A stretch of 64,000 nucleotides of DNA, taken from Eutreptiella sp. 'Long Island Sound 2002'. Lineage: Eukaryota; Euglenozoa; Euglenophyceae; Eutreptiales; Eutreptiaceae. The stretch spans positions 39,979,232 through 40,043,231 of the forward strand of contig OZ038391.1 in the NCBI GenBank assembly GCA_964036045.1. The letters run 5' to 3'. The notes below the pieces were generated by a model that searched no databases, was not told the DNA's origin, and saw only the letters and a list, made by a program, of their open reading frames with translations. Each line of letters begins with the position of its first letter. The stretch's first letter is position 1. A program made the position numbers and the translations under genes. This document shows, piece by piece, positions 12,298-23,690 of this stretch.

Positions 12298-12834
12298 ATG
12301 TGTGTGTGTGCATGTGTGTGTGTACGTGGTACTGTGGCACTGTGGTACACCACCTCCATCAACAACCAGAACCCGGTGCTGTGGGGATTTTGGACGATGT
12401 CTAGTCCTGTTAATCGGATTTTGGCGACCACCTCCACCATCAACCAAGATCCGGCGCTGTGGGGATTTTGGATCATGTCTAATCCTGGTAGTCGGTTTCT
12501 TGACCTCTTCAACACGGTCTACATACAAGCAATACCGACGCTTTGGGGATTTTACATTATGTCACGTCCTGTTAGTCGTGTGCTTGTAATCCTCTATACA
12601 ACAACGCCGCAACCAAATACACCCACCAGCTACTTACTCGCTTGCCGCTTCCGGAGATGGGTAGGGCTACTGGCGAGGACACTCCGGGGCTTTCCAAATC
12701 AAAGCCAAATCAAAAGTCTGGCCATAGGGCCCCCGCAAGTCGGGAACGACGGCAAGGCGGGGCCTCCAGGGTACGTCGGAAAGACCGCCACTAAACCCCG
12801 CTATCCTTGGTTCTCCAAGTACATTTTGCTTTGA
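12298..12834 (+). CDS. Unrecognised open frame with three degenerate internal repeats
   Basis: This 178-codon frame contains three degenerate copies of a 26-27 residue repeat, with the cores LWGFWTMSSP, LWGFWIMSNP and LWGFYIMSRP, at about 12,350-12,595. At DNA level this is a ~79-bp minisatellite carrying GGGGATTTTGGA. Unit spacing stays near a multiple of three and the aromatic core is kept, but three units cannot show selection. It starts inside a GT microsatellite and ends just before element copy 2. No known domain is recognised, and a chance frame over a minisatellite is the default reading. Confidence 0.2.
   Translation: MCVCACVCVRGTVALWYTTSINNQNPVLWGFWTMSSPVNRILATTSTINQDPALWGFWIMSNPGSRFLDLFNTVYIQAIPTLWGFYIMSRPVSRVLVILYTTTPQPNTPTSYLLACRFRRWVGLLARTLRGFPNQSQIKSLAIGPPQVGNDGKAGPPGYVGKTATKPRYPWFSKYILL
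12350..12595 (+). repeat. ~79-bp minisatellite, 3 degenerate units
   Basis: Three consecutive segments each carry CACCTCCAYC or a variant, CGGTGCTGTGGGGATTTTGG or a variant, then ATGTCTA-TCCTG-TAGTCGG. Divergence rises in the third unit. Confidence 0.65.
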
Positions 12835-12837
12835 GTA

Positions 12838-14644
12838 ATCACCTCGCAGAGGTTGTTAGATCAAAGCCAGGCAGGCGTATATATGGGGAAAATGCCACAT
12901 ACCCCCCCATTTGGGCCTATTCGCGTACCCTACCCCAAGGGGTTGAATTGTTAGTTTCACCCCTTGTAAAATCATTATTTTGTCCACTAAACGCATCCCC
13001 CAATGAGTTTTTGGTCCGGACCCCCCTAGACCCCCCCACTTGAAACCCAGTTTTTAGGGGGGGTGGGGGGGGGGGTGGGGGGGGGGGTCAAAAATGTCGA
13101 AAAAATGACCCCCCCTTTTTTTGGGTCGAAAATCATGAATCTTTTGGTTTTTTTCGATTTTGAGCCGAAAAAGTGTTTCCGGGTCCCGACTCTATGGGGT
13201 TTGTATGGGGCGGGGTCGGACGAGCGCTTGTGCTGTTTATGCACTTTTCAGCCATTTATGCTATGTTGGCGGTTTTGGCAACCTCGGTGAACCCGTGGTA
13301 CCCACCCTGAGGGGTGCGAGTGGGGATGTTGTGACAGTATATGCCTACTAGGATACGAAAGGACGTTTTTTGCAGTGTCTAGCATTGCTTATGGCCGTTC
13401 ACAACCCGTGCCAAAGACGCGAAATGACTGTTTCCGCCAATAATGGCCTAGTGAATGGGGAGGTACACAACCTGCTTATGCAGTTTTTCACCCTGGACAG
13501 CTCAAAAATCGAAGTTTTCGAAACTTGTTTTTTTGATATTGTGACCACCCAAAATCACATTTCAAGGTATGTAAAGCATGTTTTAGGCCGTATTTACGTG
13601 TTTTTCACCCCATTTGGGTGTTAGGTCCGGGGGGGGGGGGGGGGGCTTCTCCCAAGGGACGGGTGCACAACCTGCTTATGCAGTTTTTCAACCCGGACAG
13701 CTCAAAAATCCAAGTTTTCGAAACTTATTTTTTTGATACCATGATCACCTAAAATGACCATCCAAGCTATGGAAAGCATGTTTTAGGCCATATTTACGTG
13801 TTTTTCACCCTATTTGGGTATCAGGTCGGGGGGGGGGGGGTCTCCCAAGGGACGGGTGCACAACCTGCTTATGCAGTTTTTCACCTCGGACAGCTCAAAA
13901 TTCGAAGTTTTCGAAACTTGTTTTTTTGATATTGTGACCACCCAAAATGACATTTCAACCTATGCAAAGCATGTTTTAGGCCGTATTTACGTGTTTTTCA
14001 CCCTATTTGGGTGTTAGGTCCGGGGGGGGGGGGGGTCTCCCAAGGGACGGGTGCACAACCTGCTTATGCAGTTTTTCAACCCGGACAGCTCAAAAATCGA
14101 AGTTTTCGAAACTTGTTTTTTGATATTGTGACCACCCAAAATGACCATCCAGGCTATGGAAAGCATGTTTTAGGCCGTATTTACGTGTTTTTCACCCTAT
14201 TTGTGTATCAGGTCGGGGGGGGGGGGGGGTCTCCCAAGGGACGGATGCACAACCTGCTTATGTAGTTTTTCACCCCGGACAGCTCAAAAATGGAAGTTTT
14301 TGAAACTTGTTTTTGTGATATTGTGATCACCCAAAATGACCATCCAAGCTATGTAAAGCATGTTTTAGGCCGTATTTACGTGTTTTTCACCCGTTAGGTC
14401 CAAGGGGGGGGGGTCTCCCAAGGGATTGGTACACAACCTGCTTATGCAGTTTGTCACCCTGGGCTGCTCAAAAATGGAAGTTTTCGAAACTTGTTTTTTT
14501 GATACCGTGATCACCTAAAATGATCATCCAAGTTGTAGGTATGTAAAGCATGTTTTAGCCGGTATTTATGTAGTTTCCACCCTATTTTGGGTATGTGTTG
14601 CTCGCGGTACTGCGAGGTGGACTTGCCGAAGGCAATAGAATTTC
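12838..14644 (+). mobile_element. Satellite-bearing element, copy 2 (both ends present)
   Basis: The left terminus CACCTCGCAGAG is at 12,840-12,851. The right terminus CTGCGAGGTG, its inverted complement over 10 bp, is at 14,610-14,619. The shared right flank GACTTGCCGAAGGCAATAG runs to about 14,644. Between them lie the conserved ~600-bp left part and six satellite units. No transposase frame is visible, so it would be non-autonomous. Confidence 0.65.
13464..14590 (+). repeat. ~193-bp satellite, 6 units
   Basis: Units start near 13,464, 13,664, 13,857, 14,052, 14,246 and 14,430 with CACAACCTGCTTATG. Length differences come mainly from the poly-G run. The last unit carries a distinct tail, TTTATGTAGTTTCCACCC, also seen in the last unit of copy 3. 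Confidence 0.88.
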
Positions 14645-15675
14645 GACACCTGCGAGACCGGAATTCATAGCGGCTGACAGCTCATTTTGTCAATCGTAAA
14701 TCGTCAATTCTGCCCGCTCTAGACCCCCCCCCCCCTCGTGAAACACGCATTTATCGTATCCATCCCTGGCATGCAGCCCCCGGTCACAGCAATCAAACCA
14801 TACAATCACACCAGTCAAAAGGGCACATCATACCTCCATAGAATATGGCCTACACATATCTGTGGTTGCAGCACCGAGTCCAATCAGTGTAGCCTCGTGG
14901 CTTGCGGACAATCATTGGATGCAGGAGGATCGCAACTGCTTCTCAGTACCAAAGGTCTGCGTTGCATGCCAGACGGTCAGAAGGTTGACAGTCTGGTCAG
15001 GCATCCAGGCGTAGTCAACACTGAATTTTCCAGAGGTGGTTAACCGCCCCCTCCAAAACAAAATTGTTCAGAAAAAAAGTTAGTGCAAAAACTGCAGAAA
15101 AACAGGTAAAAATCCTTCACATCCCGTAACATCTCAAATTGGCAATCGTGAATCATCAACTGGTGATTCCAGCCCTCCTGAACCACCATACAAACAAGGA
15201 CTGGGTGCCCCCTTGGTGCCCACTGGGTGCCGCCTTGGTGGCCCCTTGGTGCCCACTGGGTGCCCCCTTGGTGCCCACTGGGTGCCCCCTTGGTGCCCAC
15301 TGGGTGAGCCCTTGGTGCCCACTGGGTGCCCCCTTGGTGCCCACTGGGTGCCCCCTTGGTGAGCCGAGCATTGATGACCCTTGATGGTGTCACTGGTCCA
15401 ATAGCCTGATCCATTGGACGCACACCACCACCAAAGCCCTACTTTCTGAGTGCCATGCTCTATACTGTGCGATTCTTAGAGCATCCAACACAAAATGATC
15501 AACTAAAAAATAAAGCACATCTCTGCCAGGGGCGAATATCATCAATATTTTTTGCCTTGCTCTTCAATTGTTGGTCTCCACATTATACATCCACTTGCTT
15601 TGGACAACACAGGGCTTTCGTACGTAACAAATGCCACTTTGCTCCCAAAAAATAGGGTAAGAGGGAAATCAATGA
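14645..15675. other. Spacer between element copies 2 and 3
   Basis: No gene is recognised. Near 14,693 is CAATCGTAAATCGTCAA, whose reverse complement recurs near 8,780 beside the inverted copy, so the element family may extend to about 14,710. A 22-bp minisatellite (15,203-15,364) lies inside. Confidence 0.5.
15203..15364. repeat. 22-bp minisatellite
   Basis: About seven copies of TGGGTGCCCCCTTGGTGCCCAC and one-step variants such as TGGGTGAGCCC. A frame exists on both strands (GTKGAPSGHQG-type periodicity), but it is a product of the repeat and no gene is proposed. Confidence 0.9.
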
Positions 15676-16289
15676 AATCACCTCGCAGAGGTTGTTAGAT
15701 CAAAGCCAGGCAGGGGTATATAGGGGAAAATGCCACATACCCCCCCATTTTGGCCTTTTTGGGCCTATTCGCGTACCCTACCCCAATGGGTTGAATTGTT
15801 AGTTTAACCCCTTGTAAAATCATTATTTTGTCCAATAAACGCATCCCCCGATGAGTTTTTGGTCCGGACCCCCCTAGACCCCCCCCACTTGAAACCCACT
15901 TTTTTGAGGTTTTCAAGGAGGGGGGGGGGGTGGGGGTGGGGGGGGGGGGGGGGGGGGTCAAAAAATGACCCCCCCATTTTTTGGGTCGCAAATCATGAAT
16001 CTTTTGGTTGAGCCGAAAAAGTGTTTCCGGGTCCCGACTCCATAGGGTTTGTATGGGGCGGAGTGGGACGAGCGCTTATGCAGTTTATGCACTTTCCAGC
16101 CATTTTTGCTCGGTGACCCCGTGGTACCCACTCCGAGGGATGTGAGTGGGGATGTTGTGACAGTATATGCCTACTAGGATACGGAAGGACGTTTTTGCAG
16201 TCTGTAGCCTTGCTTATGGCCGTTCACAACCCGTGCCAATGACGCGAAATGACTGTTTCCAACAATAATGGCTTAGTGAATGGGCCGGG

Positions 16290-18220
16290 ACACAACCTGC
16301 TTATGCAGTTTTTCACCCTAGGCAGCTCAAAAATCGAAGTTTTCCGAAACTTACTTTTTTGACATCGTGATCACCTAAAATGACCATCCAAGGTATGTAA
16401 AGCATGTTTTAGGCCGTATTTACGTGTTTTTCACCCGATTTGGGTATTAGGTCCGGGGGGGGGGGCGTCTTCCAAGGGATTGGTACACAACCTGCTTATG
16501 CAGTTTTTCACTATGGGCAGCTCAAAAATCGAAGTTTTCGAAACTTGTTTTTTTGATGTTGTGACCACTTAAAATGACCATCCAAGCTATGCAAAGCATG
16601 TTTTAGGCCGTATTTACGTGTTTTTCACCCTATTTGGGTGTTAGGTCCGGGGGGGGGGGGTCTCCCAAGGGACGGGTGCACAACCTGCTTATGCAGTTTT
16701 TCAACCCGGACAGCTCAAAAATCGAAGTTTTTGAAACTTTTTTTTTTGATATTGTGACCACCCAAAATGACCATCCAAGCTATGCAAAGCATGTTTTAGG
16801 CCGTATTTGCGTGTTTTTCACCCTATTTGGGTATTGGGTCCGGGGGGGGGGTGTCTCCCAAGGGACGGGTGCACAACCTGCTTATGCAGTTTTTCAACCC
16901 GGACAGCTCAAAAATCGAAGTTTTCGAAACTTGTTTTTTTGATATTGTGACCACCTAAAATGCCCATCCAAGCTATGTAAAGCATGTTTTAGGCCGTATT
17001 TACGTGTTTTTCACCCTTTTTGGGTGTTAGGTCGGGGGGGGGGGGGGTCTCCCAAGGGATTGGTACACAACCTGCTTATGCAGTTTTTCACCCCGGGACA
17101 GCTCAAAAATGGAAGTTTTNNNNNNNNNNNNNNNNNNNNNNNNNNNNNNNNNNNNNNNNNNNNNNNNNNNNNNNNNNNNNNNNNNNNNNNNNNNNNNNNN
17201 NNNNNNNNNNNNNNNNNNNNNNNNNNNNNNNNNNNNNNNNNNNNNNNNNNNNNNNNNNNNNNNNNNNNNNNNNNNNNNNNNNNNNNNNNNNNNNNNNNNN
17301 NNNNNNNNNNNNNNNNNNNCCCCGGACAGCTCAAAAATCGAAGTTTTCGAAACTTGTTTTTTTGATATTGTGACCACCCAAAATCACATTTCAAGGTATG
17401 TAAAGCATATTTTAGGCCGTATTTACGTGTTTTTCACCCTATTTGGGTGTTAGGTCCGGGGGGGGGGGGGTCTCCCAAGGGACGGGTGCACAACCTGCTT
17501 ATGCAGTTTGTCACCCTGGGCAGCTCAAAAATCGAAGTTTTCGAAACTTGTTTTTTTGATATTGTGACCACCCAAAATCACATTTCAAGGTATGTAAAGC
17601 ATGTTTTAGGCCATATTTACGTGTTTTTCACCCTATTTGGGTGTTAGGTCCGGGGGGGGGGGTCTCCCAAGGGACGGGTGCACAACCTGCTTATGCAGTT
17701 TTTCAACCCGGACAGCTCAAAAATCGAAGTTTTTGAAACTTGTTTTTTTGATATTGTGACCACCCAAAATGACCATCCAAGCTATGTAAAGCATGTTTTA
17801 GGCCGTATGTACGTGTTTTTCACCCTATTTGGGTATTAGGTCGGGGGGGGGGGGTCTCCCAAGGGACGGGTGCACAACCTGCTTATGCAGTTTTCAACCC
17901 GGACAGCTCAAAAATGGAAGTTTTTGAAACTTGCTTTTGTGATATTGTGATCACCCAAAATGACCATCCAAGCTATGCAAAGCATGTTTTAGGCCGTATT
18001 TACGTGTTTTTCACCCGATTTGGGTATTAGGTCCAAGGGGGTGGGGGTCTCCCAAGGGATTGGTACACAACCTGCTTATACAGTTTGTCACCCTGGGCAG
18101 CTCAAAAATCGAAGTTTTCGAAACTTGTTTTTTTGATGTTGTTACCACCTAAAATGATCATCCAAGGTATGTAAAGCATGTTTTAGCCGCTATTTATGTA
18201 GTTTCCACCCTATTTTGGGT
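16290..18220 (+). repeat. ~193-bp satellite, at least 9 units
   Basis: Units start near 16,290, 16,484, 16,677, 16,869, 17,063, 17,485, 17,677, 17,872 and 18,064. At least one further unit straddles the gap. Units differ by scattered substitutions and by poly-G length. Confidence 0.88.
17120..17319. other. Assembly gap of exactly 200 N
   Basis: A run of 200 undetermined bases inside the satellite. The round number suggests a conventional scaffold gap, so the missing length is probably not 200 bp. Confidence 0.99.
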
Positions 18221-19513
18221 GTGTGTTGCTCGCGGTAGATTCTCTGCGAGGTGGACTTGCCGAAGGCAATAGAATTTCTGCTACTTTCGGAGCTGGCCCG
18301 GGACGAACTGAAGGTGCATGCCAGGTCAACTAAGTTCCACATCAACATTGGCCCAACATTTCACCATGAGCAAAGCATGCTGAGTATGAAAAGGTTAGAT
18401 ACTCAGCAGAAAAACAACATTGTGAGCCGTGAACTGCCAGTTGTTTGGGAATCACCCACCAGGTTTGAAGGACAGACTGGCAAACGAAGAGTGCTGTCCA
18501 GCCTATGGGCTTGACCGGTCTGTATTGTTGCTCACACATACCTGTACAATCAGAATCAGACCACGAAGCAGCAACATGAAACGGCCCACGTTGGGCACAC
18601 GGCTTCCCGAGATACAACCTCTGAAATGATGCTGCACCAATGCATGAAGTGAAACTTTTCGTAAATCACCACAATCACACATACTTAACAGAATCTGACC
18701 TTTTTCAGGGGACACCCCGTCCCCTTGCACGAGGAACGAGGCAGGAACATTGGGACACGTGACAAGTACTTTTGACCTCTGCGGAATCTGCAACCGGCGA
18801 CGTTACGTACACGTTTGCACCTCCTGGTTCTGCAGTGCGGTTCAGAAACCATTGTCCGAGGCCTAAAGCGGCAAGGTAGTGGTGTACACACCAGCACCCT
18901 GCAGCGACCTTGGTGCTGTTCGATCTGTCCAAGCTGCCCAAGCTGCGCGTCGCAATCTGAAAATGAACACAAGCGGGAATTGGGGGTTGGGTGGGAAACA
19001 GGAGACTAAATGAAATCGTGCAATGCCAGCGCCGATTCGCATTTCCGGGGGTTGGGCACTCCCATGCCATGGCAAAATGCCCCTCTCCATAAATCCCCCC
19101 CCTCCCTCCCTCTTTAAAGATCATGGCATTGAAAGGGTCCTGCCCCCAACCCCTAAATGCATCAGTGGTAACTGTGCCGATCACTCGCGCCCATATGCCC
19201 CCCCCCCAAAAAAAGAAGTGGGCCAGATGCTCTTTGGGGGAGAGAGGGCTACCAGGGGGGGGGGGGGGGGCGTTGCTTGAGCGGAGGGGGGATGGGGGGA
19301 GGGGGTCCAGGGGAGGGATGGAGGGGGTCCAGGGGGGACCCCCCTGCCGGAATGAACCATATCGACTAGAAATTAAAATGCACCACATTGACCCATTCAG
19401 CATATACATTTGTCATAATGTCTGAACACAGGTACTCAAATCATCTTTTTGGGTCCATACATTGTGCCCTCACCTAAACACCACCAGGCAACACAAACAG
19501 GAAACAAGGTGGA

Positions 19514-19969
19514 ATGCTCATTGTTATCAAATTGTTTGCCGAAGATCAATCAGATTTGGACTCAACTGAGCTGGGCTCACCAATGCCATCCTCTTCTGAA
19601 CTGGAAGAGGAACCAAAAGAATCTGAGTTGGATGACGAATCACTGCTTGGGGCGGACACATCATGGAGTGTTCAGAAAAAGTGTGGAACATGCTTTCCGT
19701 GCCACATTGTAGGCCTCTTGCCTTTTCTTCCTAGTCCATCTATCTTGGAAGCGAAAATAGAGGATCGAGTTTACAACGTCGTCGCGTTTTGCGCGGGGAC
19801 ACGGTTGGACCGGGGTGATGAAGAACGCACTTATGGGACGCTGGGACATGGTGTTTGCAACAAAGGGAAGAAAGGATATAGTGGAGTGACCAAAGAACCT
19901 TGCTACAGGTGCACCGAAGGCGCGGGAGGAAAAAATTGGCCCAACGAAAAAACGTTCCTGGAACCCTGA
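19514..19969 (+). CDS. Unrecognised open frame with acidic Ser/Glu-rich part
   Basis: This 151-codon frame has a hydrophobic start (MLIVIKLFAEDQ), an acidic serine/glutamate-rich stretch at about residues 12-50 (SSSELEEEP, ELDDESLL), then four cysteines in the CGTC and FPC region and a basic, glycine-rich end. It lies between the two related GC-rich repeats at 19.3 and 20.0 kb, so it could be the remnant of an element's coding region. No family is recognised and no splice evidence is decisive. It ends at a TGA after LEP. Confidence 0.22.
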   Translation: MLIVIKLFAEDQSDLDSTELGSPMPSSSELEEEPKESELDDESLLGADTSWSVQKKCGTCFPCHIVGLLPFLPSPSILEAKIEDRVYNVVAFCAGTRLDRGDEERTYGTLGHGVCNKGKKGYSGVTKEPCYRCTEGAGGKNWPNEKTFLEP

Positions 19970-20402
19970 TTCTCAGGTGAATTAGAGCGGAGGGGGGAGG
20001 GGGCGAGGGGGCCCAAGGGAGGGAGGGAGGGGGTCCGGGGGGGAGAGCCCCCCCCCCCCCGTGCCGGAATGAAAATTCAAGCAACGCCCTGGGGGGGGGG
20101 GGCTTCAGGGGGGGGTGCCATAAAGGCTGAATGAGTATGCCGCTTTGCACTTCTGGGTGCATGTACATATTCCCCTTTTTGAGTGGAGGGTTCCCCGCAC
20201 TCGGGGATATCTGGGGAGATACTCCGGGGGACAGCAATGTTCGAGAGCGGGTGGGGGGGGGGGGGGGTAGGGGGTTGCGGGGGAGGGGGTCCGAGGGGCG
20301 AGGGGGGAGGGTTCTCCTTGCGAGCCCCAAAAATTTTGTTTTTTTGGAAAAACAGTTTGAGACCATATGGGCAAGCACCAACGGTCCCCAAGAAAATTTT
20401 GG

Positions 20403-20447
20403 CTCGCTGCGGCATGCTGCGGCATGCTGCGGCACGCTGCGGCATGC
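20403..20447. repeat. CTGCGGCATG 10-11-bp repeat
   Basis: About four copies of GCTGCGGCATG in a row. The block AAAATTTTGGCTCGCTGCGGCA recurs at about 20,932-20,965, with further CTGCGGCATGCTGC copies at 21,000-21,015. Confidence 0.75.
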
Positions 20448-20796
20448 TTCAAGCTGTTGGTCAAGGGTACCATTATTTCCAAAAGCGGCACAGGTTTCAA
20501 AAACCAGACCAAAACACAGTGAATCACATGCCCCCTGCAAATGTCAACACTGCTGAATCAACTCATAAATGGGCGTGTTTCTACTGCCCAATACCTTCCC
20601 CAATGGCCCACTGCAAACAATCTGTTGTACTCCTGGTTGTCTCCTTGTTCCTTGAGGATTTCTGAGACTCCTGCGACTCCTGTGATGCCTCGGTAGTTTG
20701 AGTATCCTTAGGACTTGACATGTCAAAACAACACCAAAAAAGCGAAGGTGTGTGCAACAATAGAGAGGAACTGACAGGCGAAAAATTGCCCTTTCC

Positions 20797-20870
20797 GGGA
20801 ATGGAACCCAGGACCCTCCAAAATGGGACCCGATACATAAACCACTGAGCTACCATCCAGTTCTGGGACA
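20797..20870 (-). ncRNA. tRNA-like Pol III sequence
   Basis: On the minus strand a perfect box A TAGCTCAGTGG is followed by T arm CTGGG-TTCCATT-CCCGG, which pairs over five bases including one G-U. The would-be acceptor strands (TGGATGG and AAAGGGC) do not pair and the anticodon stem is poor, so it is probably a tRNA-derived SINE head or pseudo-tRNA. Confidence 0.5.
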
Positions 20871-22745
20871 TCTGTGCAACAAAAGGTTCACATGTTTGAC
20901 ATGTTACGAAAAAAAAAGTCCGCCATGTGAAAATTTTGGCTCGCTGCGGCATGCTGCGGCATGCTTCAAAACCCCCACCAACAGCTCCCAGAATCTGGCG
21001 CTGCGGCATGCTGCTGCCGTTGGTGATATGGGGGTTAGAAGTGGCACTATTGTGGGGACGGCCTATGACCCTACCCAATTTCAGTTTAATCCACAAATGA
21101 TCCCGCTACTGGGACCAGTTAAACCACTTTTGGGGGGTTGGGCTGGTCATCCAAATCTACACCCATTTGGTGGGAAATCATTATCAACAAAGCGAGAAAA
21201 TTAAAACAACACCCCACCACCCAAAAACCACCATCCACCTCCAAGGCATACCCCCAAGGCAGTCAAACATGGACCGAAAGTACGTAAACATTGATGATGC
21301 AGTCCAAACGGTCTATCTACAGGGAACACAAAAGGAGTAGGCCCCAAAATAGCAACGTGCGGAAGGTATCATAGTGCCAATTCTGCATCCCCGTTTTGAA
21401 CTGGATGTGACGCACTTGTGTGGTGAATGCACATGGTACTACAATACACACAAACATGGAGCGCTCAAGCAACAACAGGCACTTGCCACAAACAAGCTGT
21501 CAAGGGCGATACTCTTTTGGTGCCAGAGGCGCCCGAGAAACATTTTTTGGAATCAACACACCCTGAGTTTCAGATGAATTAGAAGGGGGGAGGGAGGGGG
21601 CGGGGGATCCTCAATCCAATTTTTCAATGCAAGCACAACCTGAGAGAGGGGGGGGGGGGGCACCAGTGGTAGCCCAAAGCTAGTTAGACTGGACGTGGGG
21701 GTGGTGGGCTTGAATAGATTAATCACCGCATAGTTGTGGGAACAAACACCATGTCGTCTATAAGGGGCAAAAGAAGACGGACAGCATCGCAGACCATGGG
21801 GCATGGGCTGGATGCAGGGCAATGGTTTGTGTGACAACACATAACCCATTGGAACGTCCTGAGGCAATGTGAAGCTCAATTGCGTGCCATTTTACCACAT
21901 ACCAAGCAAGTGGACCCCAAGCCCCCTTACTTGTACCAAGAATGTCCCTTCGGCCCTGAATCCATCCCAAAAACCTTACACAACTGCCCAGAGCCACAAA
22001 ATCCTTTATGAAGAATGCTCAAAATAAAAGAAATTGCAAATGAAACATTGCACCCTCCCATGCCATGGCACACAACCACTCTTAAGGACCCGCCCTCCCA
22101 CTTAAGCTTGCCCGGCATGGGAGGACCCCCTGGCCATAAACTTGGTGATGTCCCAACAACACACCATCACGAAACCCATCCAATATAGAGCAACCTACCA
22201 CTAATATTTGCCGTCACCACTCTGGTACTGGACTGCGTTCACCCAACTGCAGATGTGAGTGCCCCTCAGAAGTGATTTGTGATGTATATGTGAGCCAAGT
22301 CAAATGTGCTGATATTAGGGCAGGGCGGTGAATATGTAAATATTGGGGAGAAATCAGCCCCAATTGACACGACAGTGAAGACTGTGTAGACATCAAAAGA
22401 TACTGAAATGTTGAAACTTGAACTGCCCAGGAAACACACAGCAATGTCACCGCCGTCACTTACACATCCACGGGAGCAATTACACGTCAGGGCCATCATA
22501 TACCCATCAACTGCCGTCACTTACCCATGCACTGCCATTACTTCCTCATCCGAGCTAATATAGAGGCAAGCAGAGGCACTGTAGAAGCAATATGAAGACA
22601 GTGTGAGAGGAAGAATTGGATTAAAATGGCAGACCTGGACATCTGTTTTTTGAATCTTACACATGTATGTGTTGATAGCCTCTGCTACAGCATCGCGATT
22701 CACCAGACACTGAGAATCTATAGGTATGTTCATAGAACGGAACAC

Positions 22746-22979
22746 CTGCATCACCCACATCCTCTCCTGAGTTCTGAGTCGGTCCCACAGCCACCGGCCA
22801 AAAGCTGCGGCATCAAGGTACATGTACTCTTTGACGTCACGCTCCCCCAAAACACCAAATGGGTAAGGTAAAGGCAACACTAGCCGGATCATGTCGCTGA
22901 CATGCATCATATCAGAGCCCTTGCTGACTTTGTTCCATGTGATCGTAAAATGTAGGGCGGCACGCATCGCTCTGGACTC
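22746..22979 (-). CDS. Probable exon of an unidentified protein, possibly START-like
   Basis: The exon is bounded by a good acceptor (CATTTCCGCAG before 22,979) and a donor (ATGCAG/GTGTTC after 22,746). It is exactly 78 codons and phase 0 at both ends. The peptide begins ESRAMRAALHFTITW. It contains a LPYPFGVLGERDVKEYMYLD motif, which recalls the P-W-P-x-x-x-RD segment of START lipid-binding domains, and then an RxxERMWVMQ end. No neighbouring exon was recognised on either side; the upstream side runs into CA repeats and GC-rich DNA. Its composition resembles real coding sequence more than its surroundings do. The family assignment is tentative. Confidence 0.35.
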
Positions 22980-23073
22980 CTGCGGAAATGACGGCTGTGA
23001 GGTGACACGGTTGATAAAGGGTTAGGACATTTACCAATGCTCAGGCCCTGCCTGCCATGTGGACATCGTTGTC

Positions 23074-23121
<48 letters not shown>

Positions 23122-23690
23122 CACACACACATTCTGCTAATAATTGGAGAAACAGGAGGAGGAGGAGATGCGGTCCCCCGGTAGGGCGCCCCCGCGGCAC
23201 ATCCCCATGGTGCCCGCCGGCCCTCCACGGTCTGGAAGGCGACCGGGAGGGAGGTTTCAGCCCAACCCATCCGGCTAAGCATCATGGCGGCGGCTCTCCT
23301 CTTCGTCTCCTCCCCTTGTCCCCTGGTCCGCGCTACGTGCATGCACCCGCCCTACACGTAGCCGGATCCCCTCCCAGGGGCACGGAATGGGGGGCGAGGC
23401 GGAGCGCCGGCTCCACTTCCGGCACGGTCCACCACCCCCCCAAGGGAAGGGGGACGCAGTCTCACGGGTGTGGGCCCTTAGCCGCCAGGTACTACCGACT
23501 GGGCGGCGTTTGGCCGGCGGAACACGGGGGCTTGGTCCGTGGCCTGGCCCCCCCCCCTCCCCCAAACGCGCGGCACTTCTGCCGATGGTGCCCGTGCGCG
23601 GGGCCATCCTCTAACCCTCCGGTCGTGTCCCCCCAATCTGCAGTGCCGCACGTCTGCGGAGGGGACACGCAAACCCCCGCCTCGGTGAAT
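22980..23690. other. CA microsatellite and GC-rich DNA before the 50-bp array
   Basis: It contains a (CA)n tract at 23,075-23,131 with one CAAACA interruption, then about 550 bp of very GC-rich DNA. Several frames are open on both strands, but none is recognisable. Openness is expected from the base composition. Confidence 0.6.
23075..23131. repeat. (CA)n microsatellite
   Basis: About 28 CA dinucleotides with one interruption near 23,105. Confidence 0.97.

Larger units (their letters stand above)
15676..18278 (+). mobile_element. Satellite-bearing element, copy 3 (both ends present)
   Basis: The left terminus CACCTCGCAGAG (15,679-15,690) and the right terminus CTCTGCGAGGTG (18,242-18,253) are perfect 12-bp inverted complements. 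The right flank GACTTGCCGAAGGCAATAG matches copy 2. The interior has the family's left part, a poly-G/GGGGTGGGG tract and at least nine satellite units. It is interrupted by an assembly gap, so its true length is unknown. Confidence 0.68.
18279..22745. other. Unassigned region with short repeats
   Basis: No firm gene. It holds two related GC-rich blocks (19,262-19,345 and 19,985-20,075) sharing GAGCGGAGGGGGGA and CTGCCGGAATGA. The word GGGCGTTGCTTGA appears in opposite orientations at about 19,270 and 20,085. CTGCGGCATG repeats, a tRNA-like element and many poly-G runs also lie here. Two similar junction sequences, TGAATTAGAGCGGAGGGGGG (about 19,978) and TGAATTAGAAGGGGGGAGGG (about 21,575), suggest a dispersed repeat family. 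Confidence 0.5.

Noticed and set aside
17011-17453. Open frames across the N run
   Set aside because: They consist mostly of undetermined residues and span an assembly gap.
10346-18220. ~60-codon frame present in each ~193-bp satellite unit
   Set aside because: Unit length is not a multiple of three, poly-G runs break the frame between units, and substitutions show no clear synonymous bias.
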